Assembly: GCF_016802725.1 (NCBI RefSeq)
Contig: NC_052665.1
Coordinates: 17,552,501 to 17,616,500 of the forward strand
DNA length: 64,000 bases
From: Solenopsis invicta
Taxonomy: Eukaryota > Arthropoda > Insecta > Hymenoptera > Formicidae
Reading direction: 5' to 3'
The position numbers and the translations under genes are program-made. This document shows positions 26,654-40,400 of the stretch, in pieces (position 1 is the stretch's first letter; each line of letters opens with the position of its first letter). The notes beneath the pieces were generated by a model. The model saw nothing but the letters and a program-made list of their open reading frames with translations, was not told where the DNA came from and ran no database searches.

Positions 26654-29600
26654 GCTAGAAAATATCGAGAACCCAAACCATCCGGCGATTGAGCGTCGAA
26701 GGTCTGAGTACTTCAGGTTCGAGCAAATGACACTTTTCATTGGAACAATAAAAACTTTCGAACAAATGTAGCCTTTGGCTTATAGGATTTCGATAGACAC
26801 GATTTTGCCGTTAACCCTCTAACAATCAGTATTTTTTCAAACGATTTACTTGTCTATACAAAATTTTTTTTCAATATAACTTATCATTTTTAAAAGAAAT
26901 TACTCATAATACGCGACAAAGTGTCCAATATTAAAGTTTTTCAACTTTGTGTCATTCTCTATGAATATATTTAACTCTTGCAAAATGCTACGTATTCTTC
27001 AAGATACTTTTCGGATCTTCTTCTTTCCCTAAGGATACATCTTGACATGAAAAAATGGAGTGTAATAGGCTGGAAGGGTCGGCTCTCGAAGGGAGGTAAG
27101 GTTCACGTGATGCTGTCTGATCGAGTCGCCTTTCTCAGAAAAGGGAGGAAGTGGCTAGAAGGAAAATTCGAGAATGGTTGGCTTGGATAAAAACATTCTA
27201 CTAGAATTCCCTGGTTTCGGTCGATACTTTCCTTATAAGACGAACCAACGTCTACTACGCGAATTATTTTAACCAAAGTATCGCTTCTATTATGAAATTT
27301 TAATTGAGAATAGTTTCGTTAATTTTTTATACGGTCTTTTTTTGTGCCTTTCTTTTATTTTTTAATACTTAGTATTTTTAAAAAGTATTAAAAATCGTAT
27401 CGACGGAAATCAGAGAACGTATTCGCGACTATCTCTTTTATACAATATTAAAAATGATTTTATTACACATAATATAAATTTAATAATTTAGAATTATAAA
27501 ATATCGATGTATGCCGAGCAGTATGCATTTATGAACATGTGACAGAAAATACGTTCGCAATTGCACTGTTATTATAATTTTATAATAATATTTATATTAG
27601 TATTTTTATATGTAAATAATTATACGTTTCAATCTTAGTTTCAATTCATTATTATATTATTTACTTATTTAAAATAACGAAATCTTGCAAATCTGAAATA
27701 AATGTTTATGAATAATGGGTACGTAGTTGTAAGAAAATATCGGAAAAAGCTAGCGTGTGTAGTGTTTCTTACAAAGATATCCGACATGCTCGCCGCGAAC
27801 ATCTGTAACGTCTCGAAGTTGGGGATGCTGCTCCCTCCGTGAAATCGTTATAGGGAATTCTTCGTGTCTATGTGTCTGCCGATCGATATTCGCATCTCGC
27901 GCGGAACGACGCCTACATCTCTTACCTCACGGCGCACGTGCACTTATAAAAAGATAATTTCCTCTTTCCCTCGAAGTGCCGACTTGATCTTATGGAATCA
28001 GGGATAAGCTATGAAAGTAATGTAAAAAGTAGAAATAAAAAATGCATGAACATCGAAGTAGGGGTTTTTGTGGGCAACTCTTATTTCGACATTACTTCCA
28101 GTCGATTAATGCCACTTACATTAGACGTACCAGCTTAGCGTACGTTTTCTTGTGCTCTCGGAATCACACATGAATAACTCACACATAAAATTCTCTTTGT
28201 GTTCATTTAACTCCTGCTTACATGATATGCCGCATTAATACGCCGAATACTGATATTCAGAGCATTTTGATATTAGGGGGCAGTTTGAATTTCTGCTTGT
28301 TTGCGCAAACATAATATGACGCGAGAGGGAGAACGCACCCTCGGTGGTAACGAATATCTGCGTGCGTGGTGTTTGCGCGTGACCGGAATTGTATTAATTA
28401 AATTCATTTCGATCCGATATATATCATGCCGGTGTAAATTGAGGTTCGTCATACATGTTTATCCTGGAAATGGCGTGAACTCTGTTTTGGAATGTCACGC
28501 ATAATTACTAACTCGTATCGTAATTGCGGATAAAAAAGAAGTATCAAGATAAACTTAGGATTATTAGCGATTATAAAAAGTATAAATTTATAAATTATGT
28601 TTAAATAACTATATAGATTGTTTTTTACAGTGATGTAAAAGCTAACTCTTAAATAGATGAAAGTTAAATTTTAATGGAAGATGAGGCCGAATGACGGAAG
28701 AATGAAGATTCTATTAATCTAATTCTATTAAAAACTATTAGTCTGATCTATTAAGCTTAATATCTAACAAAAATTTAATATTTTTGAAAATATTGAATTA
28801 TTTTGTAAATATTACAACTGATACATACGGAATATTACTTATTTCCAATATGCACAAGTGTTTATGCAGTATATTACTCTGGTTCTGTTCTGCAACACTA
28901 AAATAACTTTTAAGCCGCTTACCTTATCACACAGAATATCCTTATGCTACTTATAGCCAAGAGATATACGCAGACGTCCTCCCTTGTTTTTCGATCGATA
29001 TATACTACGTTGCTTAAGCAACGTTATCCAAGTAAATGTTGTCGTGAAGCGGCGTGGAATGTCCTTGCTACAGCGATACCTAAGTCTCTTCTCGGCTAAA
29101 GGCCGTTTTCGTACCCGGTTATTTAAGATTACTCTCAGGGGTCTGCCCTACAATTTATGAAACTCGTAATGGGCTCCCCTAGGCGTTACCTTCTGCCGAC
29201 GTATAATGATTACGCGGGTGCCCGTGAAACAGGAACTCGCCGGAGTTACATTTAACGACTCCCCTCGTGCTGTTAAATCCAACTGACGCGGTCGAACTTG
29301 TAAGATGAACCATGATTCCCATGATTTGAATTGTACGATGTAAGATGAGACGAATCGATTTCTGTTTTAATGCTAAAGGAGAATGAGATTTGTAAAATTA
29401 ATTATTTTTTATAATTGTCTGCTGAATTTATTAAAAACGTAACAATTTTTTAAAAACATAACGATTTACTAATGACAGTAATGAATTTAAGAATTAATAC
29501 AATATGTGCAATTGTTTATTGTCGGTAGATTTTAAATCCTTCAAATCAATTTCTCTGAGCAGACAATAATTTCATTAAAGTCGATGCTTAGATCGCTCTC

Positions 29601-32546
29601 AAGATAAAAATCATTTCTTTACGGGATGATTAAGACTCAGCTCGTAAAGCGTCTTCCATCTCGCTGAAACACGTCTCCCCGTTTCTTTGTCAGCTGTTGT
29701 ATTTCCCCGCACAAAGGAAGACTTTTCGGATGAAAAGAAACCCGCGGTCTCGCAATTCCCGTCGTTTATCGCGCGCGCTTGACATATTGCCTCGACCTAT
29801 TTATTGCTCAATAATTTGCGAAAACCATTGTTTCGTCTGCGAATCGCATAATCAATATCGAGACCGTTCCTTTCGACGTTGCCTATTGTGCTCGGAAAAA
29901 AAAGAGCGCGGGAGGTTGGTACGCATTATGCATGGACCAGTGAAACGAACAAAGGGTCCGAAATATTTTAACGAAATTCACGTCACGCGTGATACTGCGG
30001 GTTGAACACGGCTCGATTGTTTATTCTTTCAATGTCCGATGCTCATTAACTTTTGCTTCTGATCCGAAATTAGATCACCATTCGGCCCCGTAACAATCGA
30101 TGTCCGTATGCATACGTCATGTGCATCGCTTAGTATCAGCATGCAGTAATTTATGGTTACAACCATCCGGCTGATGGAAACCGAACCGAAGTTACGCTAT
30201 AACGTGCTGCAAATTTACGCGTTCTGCGTTTATACGAGCTGCTTCCCAGAATAGTAAAATAACTGGCTATTTTTACTTCAATTACATGCTCTACTGAAAA
30301 TGTGTTTTGAGCGGGATAATTGAATGAGAAAAATTCATGTTTGATCGAACGTGTTTTTGAGACAATAAATAGTGCCCAATTGGGGCATTGCAATCTGAGA
30401 TACGAGCTAGTGGAGCTAACTTGATTTACGTAATCTTCGAGCACCAATCCGAGCATCGAGATTAATTCCGAGATGAATTGCCGTACGATTTCCGAAATGA
30501 AAGAGCAAACAGATGCCTCCGATTTGCAAAACCAAAAACGCAAAGTAACGTAAGAGATAAAAAAAACTCATACAATTAATTGAGTTCAAATTTGATGTTT
30601 TTAACAGTGAAATGAGTGAGCAAATTCTCCAACTAGTATAGAGCCGTTTGCATTTTGATAGCTCGCTCTGACGTACGTCCGACAAATGAAACACGTTTTA
30701 CGCGTCTCCGGGAAAAAGTGCGAGTGAGGTCTCCCATCCGGATTTTTTGCCGAATACCACTTAGGGATCGCAATCGAGTCAGTTTTTCGCGACGCTCGAC
30801 GCGGAATCGGCCGACATTACAGCTTTATTGCGCAATAATTCGCGAACGGAAGGGGCTCCTTTTGCTCTTGGCGGGAAAATGTCGAGAGCATTGCTCCTCA
30901 CCCCCCATCCCCCCATCCGTCGTTTCCTCCCTTGAAATCCGTCCTCGCGGAGGAGTACAATGCAGTCTTGGCTCAATTCATTAATGGTCGCATACATCGT
31001 GCGCACAGAGAGATGTACGAGGCAACCCCGTAAAGTCGTCGGGAGTAGTAAAGTGTCGCCTTTGGCCAGCCTCGGGGACGCCATTATCTCTCCTTCTTCC
31101 CCGGTAATCCCCTGTCACGCTCTTAAACGTGTGGCGCAGTTTTGCCGCTTTCTCCATCGTTTGTCTTGTCTCTTATTCTTCGGCGAGATTGCGAATCCAT
31201 ATACGTACGCGTATAATACACATGGTATGAAAGAAATGCATTTATTAAGCTTTGCGCGAATCGCAATCATTTGTTTGCTTTATTCTTCAAGAAATGCAAT
31301 AGTTTTTTTAGCAATAACTAAACATGGAAATTGTCAATTATCGTATAACAATCACCGGCTAGTTATATTGATTTTTTGTTAAGATATGCGAAGAAGATAT
31401 AATTAACTGTATAATGGCATTGCATACCATAAAGTTGAATTATGGGATAATGGTGTATTAGTGAATATGCATTCTGCTCGAAGATGTGCTGAACGAGCTC
31501 ATAAAGAGATAGTATTTGCGAAAATATTGCCTTTGGCTAGCCATAATGGTGCCGTTTTCCTATGACGTTCCTTTTTATGCGCCTCTTTTCTTTCCCTAAA
31601 CGATGCCACACTCATATCGCTCTTTTTATGCGAAAAGCTATTAAAGGATTATTTCTCATTAATTGTGATGCTAAAAATTTGAAACTTAAAAGCATTGGGA
31701 AGTTTAACAGTTTATTTTTTCAATCAAAATGTTGATTGAAAAAAAAAGAAAGCTAATGATACATCTAACTCGACAACATTCGAATCACTTTTATCGTCTT
31801 TTTACTATCACTTGAAATTCTGGTCCGTTCAGGTACGTCAAAAGACCTAAATTATAATTCATGACATGTCTATAAACTGAAAAGCGACAATTCCTAAAGG
31901 CCCTAAAACTCTCTATGCGTTCACAATTGAGTATGCTCGAAGTGAAAGGATTATAAAATGAATTCACGGGACCTGCCGTAGTTCTTTTACAGTATAAGAC
32001 GTTTCTTTGTTGAAAAATGCGAAAGGGAAAACTCGAGGGTGCTCCATTCACGTGCGATACGTGTCATTAATACCGAAAAGCTCGAAAAATCTCACATCGG
32101 CGGATGTGGCCTCCGGACGAACACGCTTCGTGCAGCGAATTTCGCGGCGAAAAGTGTCGGAACGCGCGACGCGTTTAGCGCAAAAACTTAATTTGCGGGA
32201 ACCTGGACGCCCCAGCGAAGATACCTTTTAATTCTCTTTACCTCTCTACGTTACTCGCCGCTTTGTCGGAACGAGTCGGTTTCGCGCGGGAGCTGCGATA
32301 AGAATTGCAATAAGAGCAAAATAGCTGTCCTTTATTTCGACTGCGGGAATACACGCTTAAGTGTCGACCAAATAAGAGCGGAACTGTTATGTGTGAATAA
32401 CAAGTTGTTGCTTATAGTTGCTGTCACTGTCGTGATTACGCGAATAATGCATAATATGCTATAATTTCTTCGCATTAAGCTTATCGGCTTATATGCGAAT
32501 TAGTGTGTACAGAGTTCCCTAGAACATTTAAGGGTAGATTTCCAAC
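26654..32546. other. Non-coding stretch
   Basis: No gene supported. About 30,650-31,160 is GC-rich with a C-rich run near 30,900, and open frames there lack family resemblance. TATAAAAAG near 27,946 lies just downstream of CACGTGCAC, but no initiator or gene follows. Confidence 0.65.
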
Positions 32547-32816
32547 GCGAAAATTCTAATACCAAAATATCGAGACGGCAATCTTTGACAAGGGTTTAAA
32601 GTTGACAAATCGAATTGTTCGAAATTCGCTTGTTCGCGCATGGCACATCGCGTAGCGAAGGTGAATGCAAATCAATAAGAAAAATAAAAATCGCATTTAG
32701 GAACACCTTCGCTACTGCGCTGTGTGCCATATCCGAGCACGTGCATTCTGGACAATCTGATTTGTCAACTTTAAACCTTTTTGTCTCGACGTTTTGATAT
32801 TAGGTAGAATTTTCAT
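32547..32816. repeat. Foldback element or long hairpin of about 270 bp
   Basis: Left arm about 32547-32663 and right arm about 32704-32816 are imperfect inverted copies. Shared blocks include GAAAATTCT, GGTTTAAAGTTGACAAATC, TGGCACA and GTAGCGAAGGTG. The 40-nt loop itself begins AATGC and ends GCATT. The arms are of moderate GC, unlike the AT-rich foldback at 25.5 kb. No target duplication or transposase is seen. Confidence 0.8.
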
Positions 32817-32979
32817 CTCAATAAGTGTGATCTCGGGAATCCGAACTTCACGGGACGCCCTGGCACTTGAGACCGAAGAGATTATACAGATAACTTTTTT
32901 CTTCATAAATTAATTAATCCTTTTTAAATAGAACCGTCGGCAAAAAAGCGAACGCGATGAAAATGCTATTTACATTTCT

Positions 32980-33037
32980 GTGGAACTTCGATCATGAGGA
33001 TTCTCACGGAATCTTGAGATTACATCGAAGTTCTCAC
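32980..33037. repeat. Small hairpin
   Basis: GAACTTCGAT (32983-32992) pairs with ATCGAAGTTC (33024-33033). An inner AGGATTC/GGAATCTT stem closes around TCAC. The function is unknown. Confidence 0.6.
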
Positions 33038-34430
33038 TGTCAAGTTTTCCGTTGAAGCGAGCGCGACTCCCAATGTAACCCGCGTGACAGTTCGTAAGAG
33101 CGGTAGAGAATCAAGTTTGCAGCGCATCCAGTTTTGCATCTGTGGGAAATATCCTCGTGCACGAAATGCGAATCGCGACAGCGAACTGGAAATGGGTATG
33201 CCTTCCACATGAAAATGCGGGTTCTCGGATAGATAGGTACTCCAGCAAGTTTTGCAACTAGGCAGCCGACTTCTACTGTTTCAGAAGTCGCTGTTGTGAT
33301 CACGTGCCGTGTGCACATCGTCGATAACAAGCTTCGAGCTGGTAAAGGGAGTAAAGATACTTGTACAGGTTTATGAACATCCACAGAAATAAAACTTTAT
33401 AGTATTATATTTCTGGATAATCTTCGTATATCGCCTCGCGCAAATTAAATCTTTCTTTTTAATGTGTTATAAAATCTATGTAAACGTAAATTCTGCGAAA
33501 AGTACACACATTTAATCTGAAATAACATTAAAGAGTTTTAACTTATAGATAAACATAGATAATCTCGAAAATATCGAATAAAAGCGATTTCCTTTACTTG
33601 TAGGAGAGACTTTTTATGATGTTAACGGATAATCTACTCCGTTTCGTGAACATGAATCCATTTTAGGATTCGAGATGACAGTATTAATACAATATACTTT
33701 TTATTGATATAATATGCAGGTTCTGCTAAGTTGTAATAGTAATACAATAACGATCGATTGTATTTGTGTGAATAGAAATATTCGGTATTTTTTATTTTTT
33801 ATTTCTACTTACATATAAACAGTGAAACATGTTTATATTTTATAATCACACTACTTAAAATGCACACAAGATGTAAATTTTAATGATAAAATATAATTTT
33901 ATTTATTTTTGCGAAATTTGTCGATTTGATACATTCTGTATTTAAAATAATTAATTGCTTTTAGAAAAGACAAGCATTGTTATGATTACGCATCATACAT
34001 ATACATTTAAGTTAATATGTGCATTATTTTCCATAATATTTTTCATGAATTTTAACATAAAGTTATTGAACCGCGATGAATTAATTGCAGCTTTCAACTC
34101 CAATAATATGATTATCGTAGTGCGATATTAAAGACGTCACTCAAACTGAAGGATTACTGACATTCATTGTTCTTTCAAGGAGCTCATTGTGGAAGCACAC
34201 GCGGATAGACCAAATTAATGCCAGGTTTCTCAGCGTTCTAGCGTGTGCTCGTACCTACCTATTAATTAATTCTCGTCGACTTGAATATTTATTAAATTCA
34301 AAAAGACTTTCGCATGTATTTTGAAAGTGAATTTTGGCGATTATTAATTTATATTGTTATTATGCTTTTAGTAATTGAGATATTGAGTAAAGAAGTGGAA
34401 TAATCTTTGAAACAAACACAAAACTGTTTT

Positions 34431-34472
34431 ATGAATAAGAATTGATTGGTTGGATGAATAAGAATTGGTTAG
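34431..34472 (+). repeat. Two-copy short tandem repeat
   Basis: Two tandem copies of a roughly 22-bp unit with core GAATAAGAATTG. Minor feature. Confidence 0.6.
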
Positions 34473-37400
34473 CACATTATGAAATAGAAAAAATACATGT
34501 AAAACATATAAGAAATCTTAATGCGTTATTGCACATAAAATTAATAATATCTATAATTTGCATTTATTATTGAAGTATGCAGGATTTTTATTTTATTACA
34601 TAAAAAAGTACTTTTACACTTGTATTTCTTAAATACGTAGAAATACACAGAGCGTAATAGAAGATTTTCCTTGTTATTTAGGATTGTCGTGAAACCTTTA
34701 ATCGAAGTCCAACAGGTTATCACGAATAGAGATTCTCGGCAATTACGGACCGATACTTGCAACTCCTGCACGTAATTGTGTCTGACACTTGATACACTTG
34801 CGCTACTTACCACCGAAGTTTTGGCACGAGTATTTAGTGCAACGTGTTACTATCGGATATAAACAAGTTTACATGCACGCAGTCAAAATGAACAATCATT
34901 AATGTACAAATATTTTAATATTATTATTTGCCAATTTATCAATTTAAATAAATTTTTTATTTAAAAATTGACTTATATTTAATTAACATTTTAGCATTTT
35001 TTACTCATAATTTTCACATTTTAATAATTATACATGGAAAAATTTCAGCAAAGAAATATTTGAAGAATATTAGCTTTGTCCATTGTTTAAGTATATGTCA
35101 TAGAATCTTAGTTGTTTCCTATTTTAGTCATTTTGATACTATGTCTGTTAGCTGTCGAAACATTCATTGTAACAATTCAATTAAATAAACGCTTTTTTTG
35201 AAAAATTGGATTGATAAATCTTTATCAGCTTAGCTTGTATTAATATTAGAAAATTCTAGTAAGTAAAAAAGTACCGTTGTCACAGCTTGAAATTTGTGCA
35301 AGAATGAAGTGAGAAGTTCTAGTTAATTACGCATAAGGAAAATTAAAAATGATTTAATGTTAAAAAATTTAACTTTAATTTTAATTAGAATTTTATTAAA
35401 ATTATAATTTTACATATTTATTATTCGATTAGTGTTAAGTAGTATTATATAGACATTTTTGCAGAATATTTTAGAACGATTAATTCGATTAAATTTCATG
35501 AACGTTTATTATAGTCTGCCAATATATCGAAGTTCTAGGTATTATTTATTGTCACCGCATTATACCGATATCGATCGCTGTTACACAAGATGCTCATTAA
35601 ATATCAGGCTTTAGCAGCAAAATCATCTTCCTGATCTAATTCGGAACGGACTCTTTCTTCGTTGAGCGCTTATCGAGCGCTAGTTATGGAGATAATGCGA
35701 TATTAAAAACCGGGTCTTACGAGACACCGTATACACGACTGAGCCTCCAATACGCTTGTAACGTAGCCAATATTACGAAGCGCTTCGCGCGGCAAAACTA
35801 ACGAGCTATCACGGCAATTTGCCTACATTATTCAAAATAAAATTGCAAGATGTCGCGAAACCGCGGAAAGAATTTTATTTTTGCGGATGGGCGTTCCGTT
35901 GATACCCCGTCGACACAAATTACGATAAAAACGTCTCCGTATATTAAATGCGCCGACATTAAATTTTACGTAAATTAAAATTAATTATATATCTCTGGAT
36001 CTAATATTCCGCATTTGGTGGACGTAATGGATATCTCCAAGTTTATCTCGTCCACCTCACGCATTTTTTAAGGACAAACAAGCAGTGACAAAATATGACG
36101 TACCGCGCGGACCACAAGGTGCAACGCAACTCGGATGAAAAATTGCCCGTCGCCGTCATAAATCATAAAACGTCAAAGCTTAACTTGTTATGGAAACACA
36201 GATCAGGTGTTCAGTAATTTTCACGCCTTGCCAGTATTATTAAATATGGATAAGAGCCATAATGTCAGTATTAAATGCGATAAATTATGGGCTTAATAAA
36301 TTGCTCAGCAATTTTTAATTCCGTCTGCTCTCATTTCTCGCAACATATCTTTGTGTTGATTAGGAAATATGACCGCAGAAATGAAACTAAAGAGAATTTA
36401 TTATAAATAAATAAATAAAAATAATATACGTTTCTCATGTTCTATAAAATCAAAAATTTGTTGCTAACAGAAGTTGTATTTTTTTTCCCTAAAGAGGATT
36501 GGAATTAAATATGCTAGTATCAGGTTGCATTAACGAGCTTTGAGACACTATTAACTTGATAAAAGGGTCTCGTAATAAAATGGGAAAAGTTGTGACCGTG
36601 ATAAAGTTTTGAACTATCAAAGTAAAGTTCTTCTCGAGAACTTTCTGAAAACGTGGATGATCTTACAAATTAACACACTAACGCGAGGGCTTTTTTTTAA
36701 CAGGTTTAGAAAAATCTTTGATTTTTTATTTAACCTTGATTTGTAATTTAACATTTACATTTCGTACTCTTTGAACAACAGAGGAAGGAATTTAAAATTA
36801 AAATTGTATTAGTAGCATTAAAATATAACGTTATCTCCATGCAATTTTTTGTATATAAAGATAATTTTTTATTTGTATAACTAAACTTGCGTAAAATGAG
36901 ATATGAATTTTCATGCTTGAAAATTGTGATAATTTTTATGCAGTGTATGTATGAAACGCATATGTATGAAATATACTGATACGTTATCTACGATATTATG
37001 TCTAGACTAATTACACAATAATAAAAAAGCCAAAAAATGTTTCATGAAAAGTACTTTTATCTTTTTACTAAAACATTTGATAAAAAAAGTTTGTGTTGAA
37101 AAGAAATAGCCATCACCTGTATCACTTGGATAAATTTTTAGAGAGAACAATCCCTTTTAATACAAATTTTTCTCTGGTTTTCATTATTTCGAAATATTTT
37201 ATTCACGAGTGTGAATTAATAAAGGATGATTAATTTGTGATTAACTTATTTAGAATGATTTTATATTAATTAAAACATTGGCAGTGCATTAACAAAGAGA
37301 AAAGATTAATTTAAAAAGTCGATTTAAGAAGAAATTCTTACAGAAAAGTAGAGGTTCTTATCATGTTTCTTAAATGCATTCGTACATAAAATGGATGGAA

Positions 37401-40400
37401 TTCGCGCATACTGGAACAATAATTAATGATTAATTTTAAACGTTTAAAACGAGAGAGAAAAAATTGTTGCCAAAATATTTAGGAAAAATCTAGAAAGCGA
37501 TCTAGACACTAAAGCAAAAAGAAAACAGAGTATAATAAAGTGCTACATGAAGTTTTGAACGCTGTAGTTTCTGAATGGCGTATCACTTGAAACGGGCAAT
37601 TTTAACGTTGTCCAGAAAGTTGAAATTATCTAAGAAGCAGGAACGTGATAGAAAGTTCTACAATTAAGAGTTATAATTAAAGAGTTGAGTTTGTAACTCT
37701 CACTCGCAGAAATCAACTGCACGAAATATTTGGAGAGGGTTTCATATCTCGTTGCCGCGTACTTTAATTGCCGTGACATTTACGCGTTATAAATTCGAAT
37801 GGAACTATCGAGTAATTATCACTAGATCGATTATCGGTTTAACTACGGCAGTTGAAAGCTGTGAGCGTTTCGTCGCCAAGGGAATACTTGCCTCGTAATA
37901 AATGAGTCATTCAAGAATAAAGCTACATTGCGTTTGTGCACAAAAATTTTTTAAATTGTAATTGTGAAGGTACTAAATTAAAACAAAATTAAAGGTAATT
38001 GAAAAATTAAAAAAATATAATTAATTACTGAAAAAAAAATTAGCGTTATATTATATCGTTCTTCTCAAAAAATCGTTACAATAATATTATTTACTTCTGA
38101 TTTTATTTAAAATTTTCAAATTTACATTTTACGTGAGAAGATTTTTTTACTTCTAAATGACGCAAATGAAAAGATATGTATACCCAATCGAATTATACAA
38201 GCGATACAATTTCCCGGGTTTTTCTTCTTTGTCCTATTTGATGAAATTAACGGAAGGGTAGAAGGAACAAAGGAGCAGAAGGCAGAAAGGTCGAAAGGAC
38301 ACCCCCTTTCGTAGTTTTATTACTGTCGGACCCGCATTAACGCACCCCTGTTAGCAGTACGGGTTGCGGAACCACACCCCAGCATTCGTTCCAATGCGAA
38401 TTTGTACTGTAATGTATTATAACGGATAGTATAATGAAGGTACGCTCAGAATAGAAACAAGCATTCGGCAAAAATGAAGAAAGGACTTTTATTTCTGTAT
38501 GATTCATGACAGCCACGATTATCCATGTATACTTCTTTTGTGAACGATTGTAACTCGATTTTTCTTGCAATTTAATACTCTGCTGCATGAACAATGTAAT
38601 AATATTGTATAATGACAAAATGTAATGCAAAATTGACTTGATAACGTTAAATGGAAGTAAAAGTTTTTACTTTCCCTATAACGTACGGCAGACAGTCAAT
38701 TTAATTCGTAAATATTGCATTAAATTTTTTTTATTGTATAATAAAATAAAAATTTTTATGAATTGATATATTTACTTTTGCATTCGTACACGGTGATGTG
38801 CGACTTTCCGTGACATGCGAGGTGCATCAGAGTATTAGCTGGTACCTACACTGCTCGAACGAAGCCAAATAAGTTATCGGTTGCGTAAATATTAATTGTG
38901 TTTTGCGTAATAATTGGTTGGCGAACTTAACTTACAGATAAATAATTAGCAAGTTTCGGAGAAGCCAATATGGGTTATACATTTAACGAATGAGGACAGT
39001 TTGACGCGATCTCTTGCGGATAATGCGGCCTCTGCGGTGCGTCGCTTGCGTTGGAGCAGCAAAATTCCGACGTGGCGTTATTACTTTCGGGTACGCGGGG
39101 TAATATAACGCCGTGACTGCGCGCGAAATGGGAGTCCCATGTCAAAGTTTGTTTGAGTTGGAATCTCGTGAAATTTCGTGGACCAAAATTAACGGATCCT
39201 AGCGGTATCGTTTCGTGAAGGGCCAGTTTACAATTTCGCCGACGGGAACTTCCGCGTTGCGCTTTTCGACGCTGTTATCAACACGATAAATTCATTATTA
39301 TATTAAACTCCTTGACGAATGTGATAAACTATTTAAATTTTTCTTACTCAGACTCACTTGGTATGTATTATTTAATATTATTAGCAATAATATTATTTAT
39401 TTTTTATCGATTAATAACATTTGTGATATATTAACATATTATCCGGCACAGTATAACTATTTAAGGACAAACAAGCATGATTAAATTATAAAAAATGTTT
39501 ATACGAAATGTTATATCTTTTATACGTTTAACGAAAAAAAAACGTGAGACAATCCAAAACAATACTTTTAAAAAGCAAATATTATTGTGATATGTACAGT
39601 GGTTATCTGGATTATTTTCAAAAGAATTTGTAAATTAATTTCCTCGATTACAATTGAAACTTTTTTAGTTGTTGTTTTTTTCATGGTCACATTGTTCCCA
39701 ATTAATTTTAATTTTAATAAAATTGCTTTTATCTGCAGAAATTTTTATTTGCAGAATTTTGCCATCGAATAGTAAACAAGCCGTTCTATTTAACAAATAA
39801 ATTGATAATTTATAACTATTTTGATTCAATTAAATCAACGGAGCAGGAACGCATCGATAATTCATAGTAGCACACGTGGCATGTTCAATTCATTCGCGAG
39901 ATATGATAATTACCTATATTTTACCGAAAGGTTGCATTTAAAAGTTTCACTTTAATATGTTACAGAGGCATACATTGTTTGCATTTATCCATAATTGCGT
40001 CTAATTATCCACGGATGAATTATGGATATCGCTCGTCAATGTCCAGACAATGCTGCAACCAAACGCAAAGATTGGTTCGACTCCGTGCATATGCACCATC
40101 GTCGTTATGGAAATGAATCGCGACTAATCACGGCCATTGCCAATGGTTGCGACGTCGACGACTGTTAATCAGTCAAACGCGGGCGTGAGCAACTTGCGCG
40201 GGACGCTAACGAGAACGTAATAACTTGCAGGCGAATACCGAAATTATCTATTCCATAAATTGTCGCACAGATTCCTACCTGCCATGTTTGCCGCTGATTA
40301 CTTAACGCGAGCGTAATTGTGTAATTACTTGACATCATTTTGGAAGTCTATTAGGGACGCGCGATCGTGTTTTATTCTTCTAATCGATGTTACTTTACAC

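Noticed and set aside
27940..27960. TATAAAAAG after CACGTGCAC as a core promoter
   Set aside because: No initiator, no downstream frame and no other promoter evidence.
37547..37563. 17-mer ATGAAGTTTTGAACGCT also at 57162-57178 inside the piggyBac-type element
   Set aside because: Flanks do not match and no termini lie nearby; likely chance in AT-rich sequence.
40015..40095. GGTTCGACTCC, resembling a tRNA B box
   Set aside because: No A box at the right distance, no T-stem pairing around it and no acceptor stem.
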